DNA from: Phallusia mammillata
Lineage: Eukaryota > Chordata > Ascidiacea > Phlebobranchia > Ascidiidae
NCBI GenBank assembly: GCA_003260075.1
Contig: QLIY01000045.1
Span: 62,001-126,000 of the forward strand
Direction: 5' to 3'
DNA length: 64,000 nucleotides
This document shows positions 1-14,900 of the stretch, one piece after another. Below the pieces are notes generated by a model. The model searched no databases. It saw only the letters and a list, made by a program, of their open reading frames with translations, and was not told where the DNA came from. Positions within the stretch are counted from its first letter, which is position 1. The number at the start of each line of letters is the position of its first letter. A program made the translations under genes and the position numbers.

Positions 1-1164
1 TCTTAATCTTATAAACTCGACGGACAATCTGCGCTTCTCGTTTGCCCGGTAAATCTAGATCCCAGGTTGCCAGATAGCAGTTTTTTGTGTCAGGTCATGA
101 AGCAAACCCCTTTCAGTCAAATTCGGTGACACGTGGGATATTTGAAAAATTCCAGTGACGGTATGTGAATATTCTAAAAAAACGTTCTCAAACGCTGAGG
201 GCAATTATAATCTTAGTTTGTCATTTTTTCTCTTCGTGTGGGAAATTCAATATGAGGAGGTTCAGCACAATACAGCCGGCATTTTCAGTTTTGCACATAT
301 GTCTATACCTTAGCAGTGTTTGCAAACGGATGACCATTTACGTATGGGTTTGGCGCGTGGTTTTCATGGTGCATGGATAGAGGCCAAGTTTCAGGTCATT
401 TACTCGTGATCCTAACTACGTTTTTACAAGTCGTAATAACGGAGATCCATCTTCATTAGACAGCACCGAATTAGAACTTCGTAAACCGACAAACTCAACT
501 TCCCATCACTCATCACTATAGTCAAGGGTGGTCTAATCAAGCGTCGTTAGATGATACCGGCACCTTGAAAAAAAGTTGCTAAGCCACATCGCAACTATTT
601 TGTTTCATCTAATTGCACCGCAACAAACAGGTTGAACTGCGTGCTTGGACGCATATCAAACACGTAGTGTTACTAGATGTTAGCCGCAACCACGCGCCCG
701 ACAATTGGCGAACAAATGACAACGTCAAGTCTTTTGTCGCTTTCTGGAGATAACGTGTAGGCCTGTTGTTTTCTGCGGTTAAGGCCGGAGATTCAGTGAA
801 TGACAACAAGCTGCGAAGCAAGATTTTTAACCACAAGAAAACCAAAAGCTACGAAAAACGGCAACGTTAGTGTTTCCACGCCGTAAATTTCGAGCTAACA
901 ATAGGAAAAAGTGCGGAATTTAGCTTTCACCGTGATTGTTCTTTCGTTCCCTATAAGTGTAATTCGCCAAACAACCGGTTGCTCATACCGAGCACCCACA
1001 CAGCACGAATTTTCGCGCCCATTTGCCGCACATTTAGGGCGCGACAGATTCAATAATCCCGCATATCATCGGCGCTGACATGCGGCATATCCGACCGGTC
1101 GCTGCTTGCCGTCACTCGCCACAAACCTGCCACCATGCCACGGGTCAAATGAGGTTATATTGTC

Positions 1165-1203
1165 CACTTCCGTCCAGCGGCAGCACTTCCGTCCAGCGGC
1201 AGC
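1165..1203. repeat. Two-copy 19-bp tandem repeat
   Basis: The unit cacttccgtccagcggcag occurs twice head to tail, followed by a partial third unit (cacgtccgctgg). It is short and GC-rich. No gene context was recognised and no function is inferred. Confidence 0.7.
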
Positions 1204-4200
1204 ACGTCCGCTGGGGCGTGAGATGCTTCCCACTAACACAGTTCGTGCGCGGGTCACACAAATGAAAATATTTCCGAGCAGCAAAAACACCGCCGGTGTC
1301 ACTGCTGAATACTGAACATGACACGCAACCGTAAGCGACAACAGTTTGCTGGTGTTTACTCTAAGAAGCGACGCTGCGGCATTGGCCCAGAGAAGAATTC
1401 CCCATTTCCCGTGTTGGCAGATCGTTGACAACCCCCCAAGAACGTTGCTATTTTATCAAAGGCAAGAATAAATTCACCTTTAAGTCTTATGGTGACAGCG
1501 TGGAATTTTACACCCAGGGCCGACTACTAGCCTAAAAATATCGTTGCTTTTCGTTTTTTTTTATCTTTATGAGCATTAAAAGGACATGACACGACAAGTA
1601 CATGACCCCCGCAACTTCCGCTTCCTGGATGTCCCCGAGACGTCATGTTTTGACGTCACATGTTTGTTGGTTAGCCAGGAACCTTTGGGATCACTGAAGG
1701 GCATCTTGATATCCGAAGCGATACAAAAGTTCTTCCTACCAAAAACGAACACAGACAAACTTTATGCGGCAACCAGCAGCTGCAAGGACGACTCCAGTTC
1801 GCTGATGGCTGCGAAAACTAACGTGCAGCATCAAGGGCATATTCGCTGACACAATGCGACCAGGGGAGTAAATTATCGCGTTTCGGAAGCGCGTTGGATT
1901 TCTAAAAGTCGCGAATTGCTTCGACCCTTGTTTTGGGTCGATCCCGGATGGAAATTGGAGCGCTGCCCGGCCGGCGTCACAAAAGCTGTTGATGAGGTCA
2001 CAATGCCGCTTCGGTTGCTGCGGACAATGCGGAAAACAAAAAAGCGGGACCGCCGCGCGAAAGAAACTCTTTTTGATTTCCCCAGAAACACCGCAGACAG
2101 TCTATTACGGAACACGCATTACCTAATTTTTTCTAAGACTGTTTGATTTTGTTGCAAATCCTTCACGCCGCTTTGTGGATGTGCTCGACGCAGCGTGTCA
2201 ACTGCGTACAGGAAAATTGTGATTTATTACCGGGTTTAGCTGGGTGCCTTGTTGCGAAATGTGGAAACAACGCGATGTCGGTTGAAAGCTGTAAATTAAA
2301 TTAACGCAGTTTAACGGTGAGTCGTTTGCCCTTCCAATCCATTTCAACCGAACACTGAGTTATTGTTAAAAAAATATGTTTTTCACACGCCGTTTGAAGC
2401 CTGAGCGTGAGAATGCAAGGTTGTAAAGATCCATAATAAGATATTTTCACAACATTCGTAGTGCTTTCTTATATGTATGGCCTATTAAAAAACAGGGTAC
2501 TGAAAACTACGGTTAGTTCGACAATATGTGACCTTAAATTACAACAACATCACGGGTATAATTTAACCACTTGCCAAGTGGACATCCAAGCTTCTGTCCA
2601 CCTCCAGTTGTGCAAACAATCACATCAGCTGACTTCTGCCTTGGGTGATCTATCACTGTGTTTGAGACCAGGCGGTCAAATTTCCAAAAAATAAGGACAA
2701 AGAATCGAAGTTCGTGGCAAAACTAGTATGATTCACTGATAGAGCTTGCCTTGACAACACGTTGACCCCGCAAAAAACAAAACAAATTACAATAACAGTA
2801 TCATAAAATTGGTAATGTTATTCTTTTTATATCTATTTAGTAGTATGAAAGTTTTCTATTTTTTCTTAAAAAATCAAAAACAATTATTGCTACCAATGAT
2901 TGTGTTTAATTGCAAAACAACAATAACTAATTTTAGCTGAAGTTGCGAAAATCGGACCTGCTTTGAAACAGTGTGTGGTCCTTCAATCCCGTGACAACAT
3001 GTGCAATGAGCAGGACAGGTAGATAAAATTAAGCCCCCTTACGCGTCGCGGCCCAGCTGACAATCTTTGAAGTCGTTCCTCTGCATAAACAGTTGTTTTT
3101 TGGGCGGCGACATAACAGACAGTCTGGTGATCACAAGGACGCCGGCGTTACGTATTTACGATACGTAGTTGGGGAAATTTGTGTTGGTTCTCGCGCCCAT
3201 ATTTCATCCACTACAAACGTAAGCTACCAGCGAAGGTTGCGTGCAGTCCAGAACTGACGAAATCATGAAGTGATGCCTAAAACAACAGCGCGGCCTCGAA
3301 CGTGTGATGGATTTAGACAAGGCTCCTGGTTTTGAAAGTGTGATTCACTTTACCCGCTTTCAGTCGACCTCTGATATGGATGTCTACTAAACAGCCTGTT
3401 GTTTTAGCGCGGTACTTCGCAGCGCTGCCCCACCGTACATTTTACTGAAACATGTGTGCCCAAGCGCTGTGGGAAATGACATTTTACTAATTGCTGATTC
3501 CTAATCATGATACACCCTTTTCTGTTCCCTTTAAATGCCAAACAACAAGCAAAAAGGTCGACAAACCCGAAAAGTCCAGATACTCAAATCGTAAAAGGTC
3601 TCGTGGGACCAAAACCTTTACCACATGTTCGGTGGTGGTTTAAGTTGCCAAGGCACGTCGGTTATAAAACTTGTATACTGTGCTTAAATACGATTCCCAA
3701 CCACAAAGTTGGTAATTAACAGTTTTTCGTCGACATCATGGTTTTACGTAGAATTTCACGTCCTGGAACCCAGAGATTAAGCAAAGGTAAGCCAGGCTCC
3801 TTGGCTTGTCACACAGTCCACTTGGTTTTTGATCAAAGCTGGCTAATTGTAACCAAAGACTAGGATCGACTGTCAGCACCTGCCCGTGTCCAGTGGCCAA
3901 ATGACCTGCACATGTTGCTAATGAGCGTAAGGCTCTGTGCAAATCTGCTGGTGCAGGTTTTACCGTGCTGGTAAGTTTACTTAGCAAAATCGTGACTCTG
4001 CCACGTTCCTACACGTTTATGATAAAAATCTAAAAGGCAAGTTTTCTATCTAGCTGGCTTACATTTTTTGATTAAGTTTTAAGGAAAAAGTTACTTCATC
4101 CAGTTTTCAAATAGTTTTGTTTAAGCTATACTTAAAACTACAACAGGAAACCACGGAAATCTTGGAAACTACTGTCTTCAGGATTTCCATATTTACGTTT

Positions 4201-5446
4201 GGTAATTCGTCTTGATCGGCGCAAAAAATCTGGGATTCTCACCCGGTTGGATTATGAAAGGAATGACTCGTTGGCTACTCACGGAGCAAGCGAAGGAGAT
4301 AAAAAAATTCTTTGCTTCGACGTCTTATGTCAAAGAAGTAATACTATGAACGATTTTTATTCTCGGCGTGGGAATTTTTTTCTGGTACATTTGTTTGGTG
4401 ACAAAATGGTCGAAAGTTAATGGATGCCCAAACAAGGATTTGTGATGTATGTAATCATGCACGGCACATTGTGACGTACACATACCCAGCTTAGGTTCAG
4501 TGACGTCAGGTGCGCGGGAAGCAGCACGAGTGCTTTCACTTGTCAATCTTGACTAAATAAAGCAAACGGGAGAAGAACAAAGACAATTTGTGGCAGCAGT
4601 GGGCGCTTACAAAACAGATCGCTTCCTTGCGTCTGATTCGAGATAAAACGTCTCAAATGCAGACGGCGAGGAAACGTGAAGGTTACAGGTAGTGATGCCA
4701 CTCGGAATAGTGCGTTTTCCTACACACACCCACAAAGCATCCGCCATCTGAACGGGATGCGCGCACGGGCGCCCCTTCCTGACATTACGCTGTTGACGAT
4801 GTAACCGCACTGGGGCAATGATTTTGTAAATCCGGCTTTCTCCCCCACAGACGACCGCAAAATAAGCTGATGCACAGGTGTTCAAGAGCATGACCCTAGC
4901 GTAGGTGGTGGAGCTTTGGTTAGTCGATACACACAATCTTTAATAACCCACATCCAACCTTCTGACCGTAACCGCCGGTTTATATGTCTGGCTGCTCTTA
5001 CACGTCCACACCTGCTTACCACCCATTTGTACACGCAATACGGCACTTTGTAACATGTTAAACAAAGCAAACAGTTTACATAAACCAGAGGGTGGAACTT
5101 ATTTAATTTAAGTGACTGAAATAAGATTGTTTCCTAGAAAACAAATTACTGTCATACGTACGTAATCGCTTTTGTTGTTAAACCAAGCTTTACTTCCTCC
5201 AATACGGCTCTGGTAAACACATTGTGTAGAATGTGTACGTTGCGTTCCTTCCAGGTATCGGTATGCAGTGATAGTTAAGTAATATTATTCCAGGTTTCAT
5301 AATTTCAAACCTACTATACGCTTTACGTTTCTATAACTTTATATTTGACATTGGAGTGTATTTTGAATTTACGCAAATAAAAAGCAAATGTTTTGCACTC
5401 ATGACGTTAAACTACCTATAAGTAGAAATAGTGACCGAAAAGAGAC

Positions 5447-5699
5447 CCTAGGACCATGGGCGCCGGCAGAAAATTTTGCAAGAGGGGGCAAGTTTTGGCT
5501 GATACTTTACCGCATCAAGAATTTGTTACATATGAAGCCATAAATCGTGTACTTCACTATTGAGTTGCCTAAGAGTTAAAGCATTTAACGATGTAACAAA
5601 TCCCCACGCTGCCACTTTAATTAGGTTTGCTGCAAAATATGTTAAATTGAGGTACACTGAAATTCCAGGGGGGGGGCAAGTGCGGCGCCCATGCCTAGG
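5447..5699. mobile_element. Small inverted-repeat (MITE-like) element
   Basis: The left end reads cctaggaccatgggcgcc (5447-5464). The right end reads ggcgcccatgcctagg (5684-5699), its reverse complement apart from a 2-nt insertion. The interior, about 250 bp, has no coding capacity and contains G-rich tracts (5485-5489 and nine G at 5668-5676). The form fits a miniature DNA transposon. I could not define a target-site duplication, so the superfamily is open. Confidence 0.5.
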
Positions 5700-8600
5700 A
5701 CGTTGACCCTCTTGATATCTCAAAGTGTATACCAACACGTATGAGTAACTCACGCTCTATCAACGTTAAAATGACATGTCGAAGAAAACGAATAGCTTTT
5801 AACTACGAGTTTCCAGCATAACAGTTCAAGACCGACACAGTTAGATCAGCCACTTGCGCCGCTAATGTATTTTCAAAACACCTGGAGACGCCTTTGCCCG
5901 GCCTGTTTGCGATGGGCACTGACAACGAGGAATTCGCGCTATATACGGAATTCGCAGACGACGCATACAACAAATCTTATATATTGCGTGTATACTGATG
6001 ATCTGTATGTGTTACATTTGGTGTTTCAATTGGCATACTATTAGGGTCACTGTTATTAATAAACCACACAATCGTGAAGTAACGCACTTACAGAATTTGG
6101 TGACTGCATATTGCTGGATCTCATTTTTTAGAAAAAAATGTTTATTGATCGTTGGATATAGAACGGGAAAAAAGGTAATTACTAATCATTTGGGAAAAAG
6201 GATCTTTTGCACGCTAAGTTAGCTCACTGACCTTTCCGCACATTTCACACCAAAGCGATCGCCTGTCAAATCAAACAAGCAACAAAACGCTTGAGGAAGT
6301 GAGTGTTACAAGCGGGATAGCGGCAAAGAATGCGACAGTTTCCTCGACGATTTAACGATTGAAAATTACATGTCTCCAAAAACACCTGCTCCTAGGCCCG
6401 GAATGCCTCCGCCTAATTTTGGTAACAAACAAGCACCCGTGTCCGTCTCCAAACCACCTTGTGTCACGCCCGAGTACCCCCACCCATAACTATACGAACG
6501 CCCAAACCAAGGCTGATGCGGGCACGTGCGGCCAATTTCACTAACTCACAAATCGCCACCTTCGGGATTCGAAATCATAGCACTTGAACGGAAAATTTAC
6601 TCAAGGCAAATTGCTATGTTCCGCTGATCCCTAAAAGCTGCGAAAACTTCAGTAGGGACGGCAACGCAGTGCCCCCTTGCGGACACTCGAACGAAGGCAG
6701 ATTAAGAATCGATTTTACATGCAGAAAAATCAAAACACAACCTCAACAAAAGCATATACGAAAAAACACAAATAAATAGGCTTGATACGTGCATGGCAGT
6801 GGCAAGTCTTTACGCCGCATACTCGGAAAACATACGTGCGTTCTGGTAATTTCTACCTAGGAATTCGTAACTTTGAAAGGGACCTTTGTAAGCAGAGTAC
6901 CAATTCCGTGTCCCACATCATAACTTTGTTTCACCTAGACACATGCAGTCCCCGAGTGTACAGCAATTTGCCGCTGACAACCAGTTTAATCCTCTGTTTG
7001 TTTTCACTTTAGTGAGCCGCAACAGCTAGAATTAGAAGCTACGAATTAAGTAAACACGCCATAAACCGACAAACGGCAATTAATCCTTTATTTGCGTGCA
7101 ACACCTTCTGTATCATGTATACGTGCAACGTCCAAATTCGTGCGAGGCTGGTGTGCGGTTTGCAAACCAACACAAGTAAGTATGACGGACTTCAAACGTG
7201 GCTTTGCTTCATCGAGCTTCCCGCGTCTGCTACGAGATTTACGCATTTGTGACGTCCAATAGGTGAATCACACAACTTTAATTACTGCAGCTGCTCCAGG
7301 TTTTGCTCGTACCCATCTTTGAAAGGCGTTAAAGATGAAAGCGCCGATTCGTTGAGTTGGGCTGCGGCAGACCTGGGCGCGGTCGAGGCATTGTTGCTGC
7401 AAACCTCCAACCAATGTGTTGACTACAAACGCCAATGGGACTTCAAAGTTCAAAAACGCTGATCAAAAGCCATCGTGACGAACCTGTGCCAAGTTATTCG
7501 CAAATATTTAGCAGAAAAGGCAACGCGAGAGGTGTGAGTTATATCTTTGGGAAAGGTAAGGAAAAAGACCGCAGATGTCATGTTCCTGTGCGAGAACAGA
7601 GTTTCTCGTCGCACCACACAGTTTAGTAATCTGTTAATTTCATTGTTTGCGGTGGAGCATTTGCACTTGCGCCGTTAAGCGTTTCGCCCTAATCTAATAA
7701 CCGTCCGCCGCAGGGTCGACAAGTTCATTGCGTGCCCTGTTTCCTGCGCAAGGTTTGGGGCATTCCTCCAAATGCAACCAATGAAGCGTTATTCGGACGT
7801 TTGATGTTCTTGCAAGTGAACGCAGCTGTTTGTGCATTCGTTGTGAGTCTGTTTGGTTACAAAATCATAGATTAGGTGATGCATTGCCCTGAACTTTGGT
7901 AATCCAAACCGTGTAAGCCAAAATAAACGCGGGTCAGACTTGCGAGGAAATAAACATCCATCATTGCTCACGAATGTGAATACCTTTGCAAAACTGCCGA
8001 CTGTGAGGTGGCATTGATGTATAGCTAATGTGCCCCTACATACAGCATATTTGTATGTATACCACTCATCGTGTGCAGGGGAAATGTGTACATTAGGAAA
8101 TGCGGCTTAAATGGGTCTCAAATTTTTTGGTTAGCTCTTTCATGCTGCAGCATCCAAAGCTTTAGCGGTTTGGCTTACGCTTGAACGCTTGACTCGCAGA
8201 GAAAATCAGACGAAGGTGCATCAAAGCAACATTGGATCAATGTAAGGGTTGCTCGCAATCAAGCGACGATGACACAAACACACTAAACGGCCGCGACAGA
8301 CCCGTGACCGATTTGACATCAAATTACAACCAGGCACTTTCGCCGGGCACGGGCCTCAACTTCAGCTGATAAATTAAGAGATCCCTTCGGCATCGCTTGA
8401 CATCACACAGCTGGGCGAAGAGCAAATGCCAGGGTAAAGTCAATGCGGAATTATGGTTGGGATGCGATAACGTCTGTGGAAATAGTGCAGAAGAACGTGT
8501 TTAGGTAAAGCTGTTTTCAAGTACAGCATGTAAACATCCAACGGAACAGGAGATTGGTTAAAAACAATCAGGTTCTTGTAAACAGACGTGCTCAAATGTA

Positions 8601-11600
8601 TTTGAAGCATTGTCTAACAGTGGTGCATGAAAAATCTCCATCCGTTCCAGTTTATTTTGGTAACGGGTCGGAAATGCCCGGATCGTTATTCAAACAAAAA
8701 TTGTTTACAACAAGTATCTGCGCCTGTTGTTTTGAGGAGATAAAACTCAGTGGGGCGGAAAGGGATGTAAAGGAGACAACGAAAAGTAAAACGGAACTTT
8801 GTTTTTCGATGCACTGTCAAAGACCAGGAATTTAAGTTACAGCAGTTCTTTTCGTTCGCGCAGTGATTTTCCCCTTCTTAAATTTCTGACACAAGTGTAG
8901 AGCCAGTCACAGATGAGGCGCCAACGTAGCCGCATTTTTCCTTTGCGGAGAAATATGTGTCTAGCTTGTCAACACGTATTCGTTCCGCTTTGCTGGCCCG
9001 CAACGGCCAAGTCCGAAAATGCGCGCATCAATGATAAGTGATTGATGTTTGACGTCGATTTGCCGCGCAAAACAAATCGTCCCGCTGGCCAAATCAAAGC
9101 GGCCCATCTGCTCTCCGTCCTACACCTTTTGCACTGTAAACAGTTAATTTGCTCGCTGACCATAAAATTAGAACATGACGCGTCTGGCAGCTTTGCCGCT
9201 TGACAGAACGAAAAGTTCAAATCGCGTCGAGTCCAGCCGGCACTTACAATCATCAGGATGAATATCCCAGGTCAACCCAAAGGACAATCATCTTTTTCAT
9301 GTGAAAGTCCATCCGCCTACAATGGAATGGTTGTTGCCGGCGATATCAAACTGATCCACAGACTTACTGCTTACGACTTCGGCTCATGTAGGAAAACACC
9401 ATTGTAAAAGAGTGACGGCTTTGCGTATATAATTTGACTATAGCAACTATTATATTGTTTTAAACCAATACGGTAGACATCTTGTCAGAGTAAAGGTCAA
9501 ATGCCTTTGTTTATGCATTGTACTTTGTGGCCTCTCCCCCCAAAACAATTAGAATTACTCTATTCACGCAAACCTCCGCAAAGAACACACCAAACGATAC
9601 AACAAGTCAATGAACTTAAAACGCAAGTAAAGGCATCACTGTCATGCATTTACACATTCCGCACATACGTGTCACTCAAGAAAAACGTCAAAAATGGTTT
9701 TGTCTCGCTCTTAACAAACCATCTTCACGTGACTAGTGTCATTTTGTGCCAAAGGTCTGTGATGCATCACAACAACGTGCACGCGCGATGAGGAAAGCAG
9801 CATGCGGACACCTGTTAATTAAATCACGCTGTTGTGACTTAAATCGTCCCGATCCTCCCTCTATGAACGCGCGCACTTGCATGACTCTGCTTGCTGTTTG
9901 CAGTCAGAACGCAGTGGCGCGTTGGTGAATGTCACCTGGTAGTTGGCACGGAGCAATAGATGTGCAAGTGCTTGAAACCGTTGCACTCGAATTCTGCCTA
10001 TATTTCACGACCAGCACGCGACCTTCGCTTTCCCGCATGCAGGTGCTATTTCCAAAATTACTTACGCCTTTTTTTCCGGGACGCATGGGCAAGACTCTTC
10101 ACATCCAACGAAACACTGTTGAATATCATGCAGTCGCAGGTGACACCACTTGGTTACTCTTTAGCGCCCATTGGCGGCAAAGCAATTACTTCATTTTCTT
10201 CGTATATGTGTAGTTGGGAAAGCTGATGCAACAGGTGGCGTGTGCCTATTATTATCCCGAAAACTATTGAACTTCAAAAGGTATTTTTGTTGTTTTCGTT
10301 CGGCAATTTCAATTAGGAAACAACTGCAACGCAGTATTGTATTGATAGATTGCAGAGTACGCTACCCGGGTGATAAAGTACAAGGTGTGAATTGAGTTAA
10401 CGTTTCCTGCTGAACCAACTGCGTGGTTTCGAACCCACCTTTCACCTTAAAAATGATCGATTTCACTCGATCCTTATACAAAATGAGGCGATTCGTCAGA
10501 ACCGCAAGTACTGCTGATATTTGAAGTGCGGGGAAACTGAAATTAAAGAATTCTTCGCGGAAAATCTTATGCATGTCCGCCGTTTCATCTCTCAGCGCTT
10601 GGCTGGCCAGCAAGTGACGCGAGACCCACTAATTGCTTTCTAATCTTTTGTTGAGCATTTTTCTTGTCCATGCACCCAAGGCGGTTGGTGTAGCTGGATG
10701 CCTGAGGTGCCGCTCACAAAGGTTGCCTGTCAGCTTGTCAATCAATTACCAGCACGGAACTTTGGCACTTGATGCCTGGGATAAGTGCTAATTGATCTGT
10801 TTAATTAACGAGTCGACTTTCTTCAGTGAACCTCTTGCCCCCAACGAGGTAAGGGGCTCAACGCTGCGGTTTACTGTGTGGGGGATTTAGTTTTTGACAG
10901 CCAGACGCGAAATCTAGTGTTTATGCACAAAAAACAAAGTACCTGACGTTGAGATCAAACATAAGATCGGTACAAATCGTTGTACTATCGATACAGTTTT
11001 GGTTAATCATTTCAGTCTTTTTTGCGTTAAGAGAAAATCTCTTGCTGGTTTGAAGAGAGGTTTTTCAAATGTCATCGCAAAAGATGCCGAACAGACAAAC
11101 GGCGATTTCTGCATCACAGGTTTCCTGGAGGGGCGTGTTAACTTCGGAGACAGTCAGCTGACAAGAAATCAACAAAAGTAGGGAGCAGGTCGTGGCCGAA
11201 CATTCTTTTTTCGCGCCACCACAACTGCGATAAAGCGGGCTGCCGCAACAGGCGTAAAAGTTCCTGCGAAAGCGTTGTTGTTTTAGCCAATTGCTTGTGT
11301 CAAAGCCCTACAACATGAAAGCGATACGGTGGCACAGATTCGTTCAAAGCAGGTCACCGCCTAGTGCCCCGCACGCCCGACTCTAACCGGATCTACTTTC
11401 ACCGTAATCTGCTCCCGAAAATGTTGGTACTCCACCATGGGGAGTCTGTAGCAGGACACGACCCTTGTTTGTGAAGAACGTGCGTTCACGAAAACTTGCC
11501 CATTAGACTAATACCCGATGATGGACGAGTTGCTTGCGTAACAAAACCTGTCACGTTTCAGGCAGCACTAACATATATAATATAAGGATAGAATAGCAAA

Positions 11601-11997
11601 AACAGAACTTTAACATTCCTACGATGCCTGGTGTTAATAAATCACATTTGAAAAATACTTGTTTAAAAACTTGTAAAAATCCGATCAAGAACTCCCGGAT
11701 ATTTCGAATATGTTGTTCAGGATCCAGCTAAAAAGGAAATGTACTCTGGTGTGACATCTGGTTTCCAAACGCTTGCCACGTAACAGCTTAAGCCGTCATT
11801 TGCTCAGTTGCTCAGTTGCACAGGCATACTGCTCGCCTATGACGATGAAATAACAGGTAATTAGTATATTGCATTGTGTTGTATTGCTTTACATGCCGTG
11901 GAACGGAAAACGGATATGACGGCCGTATAGATAGAACATCGGAGGATCCTTCGATTGTATAGTCTCGTTCAGCAAGTTGGTAGGTGGAACAGACAAG

Positions 11998-14900
11998 ATG
12001 AATCAGGAAAGTTTGAGTTTGTTATTGGTCTCGATTTTATGTGGTTCCACATTTATTCAAGGTAAAGTGAAAAAAGAAATAGAATTGTCTTGTTCCGTAG
12101 AAATTTGAACTGTAAGCATTCTATTAGGAAGTATGCCGACAAAGATGAAAACTTATAAGGACATGTAAACAAATTTGCCAAAGTATATTGTCAATATATT
12201 GGCAGTACCTTTTGGGTGGGAGTTATTACTTTTGTTGGGAAAAGCCTATTCAGGCAAGGTTATGGGGCCTAATCATTTTATGTTTATACTTTAAATAAAT
12301 CGACATACAACATTTACAGGAACAGATATCCCAGATGCACACGAGATAGTTTATCCCAAAAAGGTTCTTCCGTCAGGTGAACTGACATCGTCACTGTCGA
12401 CCTACATCAACCCTGATGTAAGTCATATATAAAAAAAAAATATACATGTAACGGCATAGAAGTGACAAACCATTTGTTATTAGGAGAACGACGGTATGCA
12501 TGAAACAAACTGTCGGTATCAGGTGGAATTCGAAGGACAAATCTACGATATCGATTTAGAACTTAACACTAGGATTGTGGCTGGAAAATTAACGCTCACG
12601 GATGGATCTAACGGCCGTACAACCTCTCCCAGCAAACAGGTTTGATTGAACATTTGTCATGCACAGGCTTGAAAACGACTCTTGTCAAAATACGCCAACA
12701 GGCGACGAAAAAACACACAATTACTTTTCACTGTGAGACATATAGATTTGGTGGATAAATTAATATCTTTGCTGCCACGCAGGACATCAACTACAGTCAG
12801 TACACCGGTACTGCAAGGAAAGTTAAGCAACCGCCCAGCAAGGAATTGTACGACGCCTATTTTGAAATTACGGAATTTATGGAGTAGGAAAAATGTTATA
12901 TTAATTATTCACTGTTTATTACGCCCAACCTTTGCTACCTTTCTTAAAGGGGAATGATTGAGACTCCTGATACAATCGTTATAAAACCATACAACATCGG
13001 CCATGTTGCATTTCGTCGTTCTGCAATAAAAGATGATGAGAAAATATTATGTGGCAATGAAGCTTTGGAGAAAGGAGAGATGAAACAAAGAAGGGCAATG
13101 CATCAATTTTTAAGTACGGTGATTTATATTTGTGTGTGAGAATTTGTAACACAGGGTGCGGTAAAAGAAATAAGTTTTTTTTTAAACTTTTTTTCCATGC
13201 CTTTTCCATGATTTTCCAAACTTGATTTTGTCACAATAATCACTCAAAACAAACTATTAAAGGTTATCTACAGAAACTAATTATACCATATTAAGATCTG
13301 CCTGTGAACGAAGACTTCGTAAATGGGCGAGTAAAACGAAATTTGGAAGACAAAACAAAGTATCTTGAACTACTCATTATGGTTCCCTTTGATCTGGTGG
13401 GTCTGAATGAATTATGTTCGAAGAGGTCGGTAAAAATATGACAACGCATTATTTTCCACAGTTCCAATATTTTGGCGAATCTGTCCTCGACATGACAACA
13501 GCTATGCTGCGGTTAACGAACGCCATGGATTGCCTCTATAAACCGGTTGATATCCGAATCGTATTGCGACATATTGAGTATTTTAGCCAAGGAGATCCCA
13601 TTCGTCTTGATTTGAACAGCTATTTAACAGTAAGGGCGTACGCATGAACTGACTGTATTAGATTCCTGGACTGGTGCCAAACAAATGTGTGTGCAAAAAT
13701 GTGAGAAATACAGTACAAAGCCCCGGATTTTTTATGATTGCCATTATATACGTTACGCTTTTATCAACGTAACTAAGTATGTTTTTACAACACATTGGGA
13801 TTATTGGCGACCCCAGCAACAAAAAACTGCATTAGGTTTGTTCCCCTTGTTACACGTAATCAATCAGTCAATGGGTTCATTTTCTTGTTACAGACCGTGA
13901 TTGCCGCGGAAGCCTACGTAAAAACTAGGATCCAGAGAGACCCAATGGATTCGCCTTGGCGAGATATAGACCACGTTATTTTAATGAACAACGCCTCGTA
14001 TGTCGAGATAACAACAGAGGGAAGAGTTCTTGGAGTAGCAAGGCTCTGGCAATTGTGTTCGGCACACTCTCTTTCATACATGGGGGTATGTACGTGAACT
14101 TGTAAATACTACTTAAATGTAAGTACAAAGAAAAACATGAAAAAAACGAACATTGAAGTATTTGTACTTGTAACACGGCATTGTCCTAACTGAATGACTT
14201 TCCAAAACCTTTCAAACACCGCGTGTCAGTTTACTAGTAAATTATAACAAACTGAAAAAAGGGGAAGTAATAGTTTCAGTTATGTTAAACTGTACTTAAA
14301 TATGAAACCTATACTTGGCGTGCCATGAAAACTGACGTCGGACGTCAACGTGGCGTGACAGAAATTGTCAACCACTGGTTTGGGCGTAACGGTATTTTCC
14401 AAACCGAGTAGTTATGACTTTGTTCCTTCTGCGCAACTATAAATCCATTGCAATGTTGGGCAATGCACCTCGATTTTAATGGTTACATGAAGATTTTAAA
14501 TGGGTTTAGAATGGTTACATTTTAGTTCCAAGACGATGGACGAATGATTCGTGATTTGGTTGCCGTTCACGAGGTGGGGCATTCAATCGGTTTACCGCAC
14601 AATACTGCGGCCTGTGTTTGCGGTGAAGAAAACTGCATTATGAATGCCAGGGTTACAGTGTAAGTGGTAAAAGTATGAACTAAAATATCAATCATGATCG
14701 TACATACTACGTCATTTTGAGTGTTGAACCAATCAAAAAGTAGCTTTTCATATACAACACGTAAGTCTAAATGTGATTATTACTTCTTTCAGACCCTATG
14801 CCTCAAAGTGGTCAAACTGCAGCAGGCTACTTATGACCCATGAACTTGAGTCAAGCACCGGAAGATGCTTACTAAATGTCCCCGAACCTTCAATGCTCGA

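Larger units (their letters stand above)
1..11997. other. Intergenic region, no gene recognised
   Basis: I looked on both strands for split coding exons (in-frame stretches bounded by AG and GT, family motifs, signal peptides) and found none I can support. The open frames here are short and show no motif I know. Base composition is less AT-rich than around the genes further right. The only structures noted are a small tandem repeat near 1165 and an inverted-repeat element at 5447-5699, listed separately. Distal regulatory DNA for the ADAM-ZP genes could lie here, but the sequence alone does not show it. Confidence 0.5.

Noticed and set aside
8554..8835. 94-codon open frame as a possible gene
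   Set aside because: It shows no motif, no signal peptide, no splice context and no neighbour that supports it.
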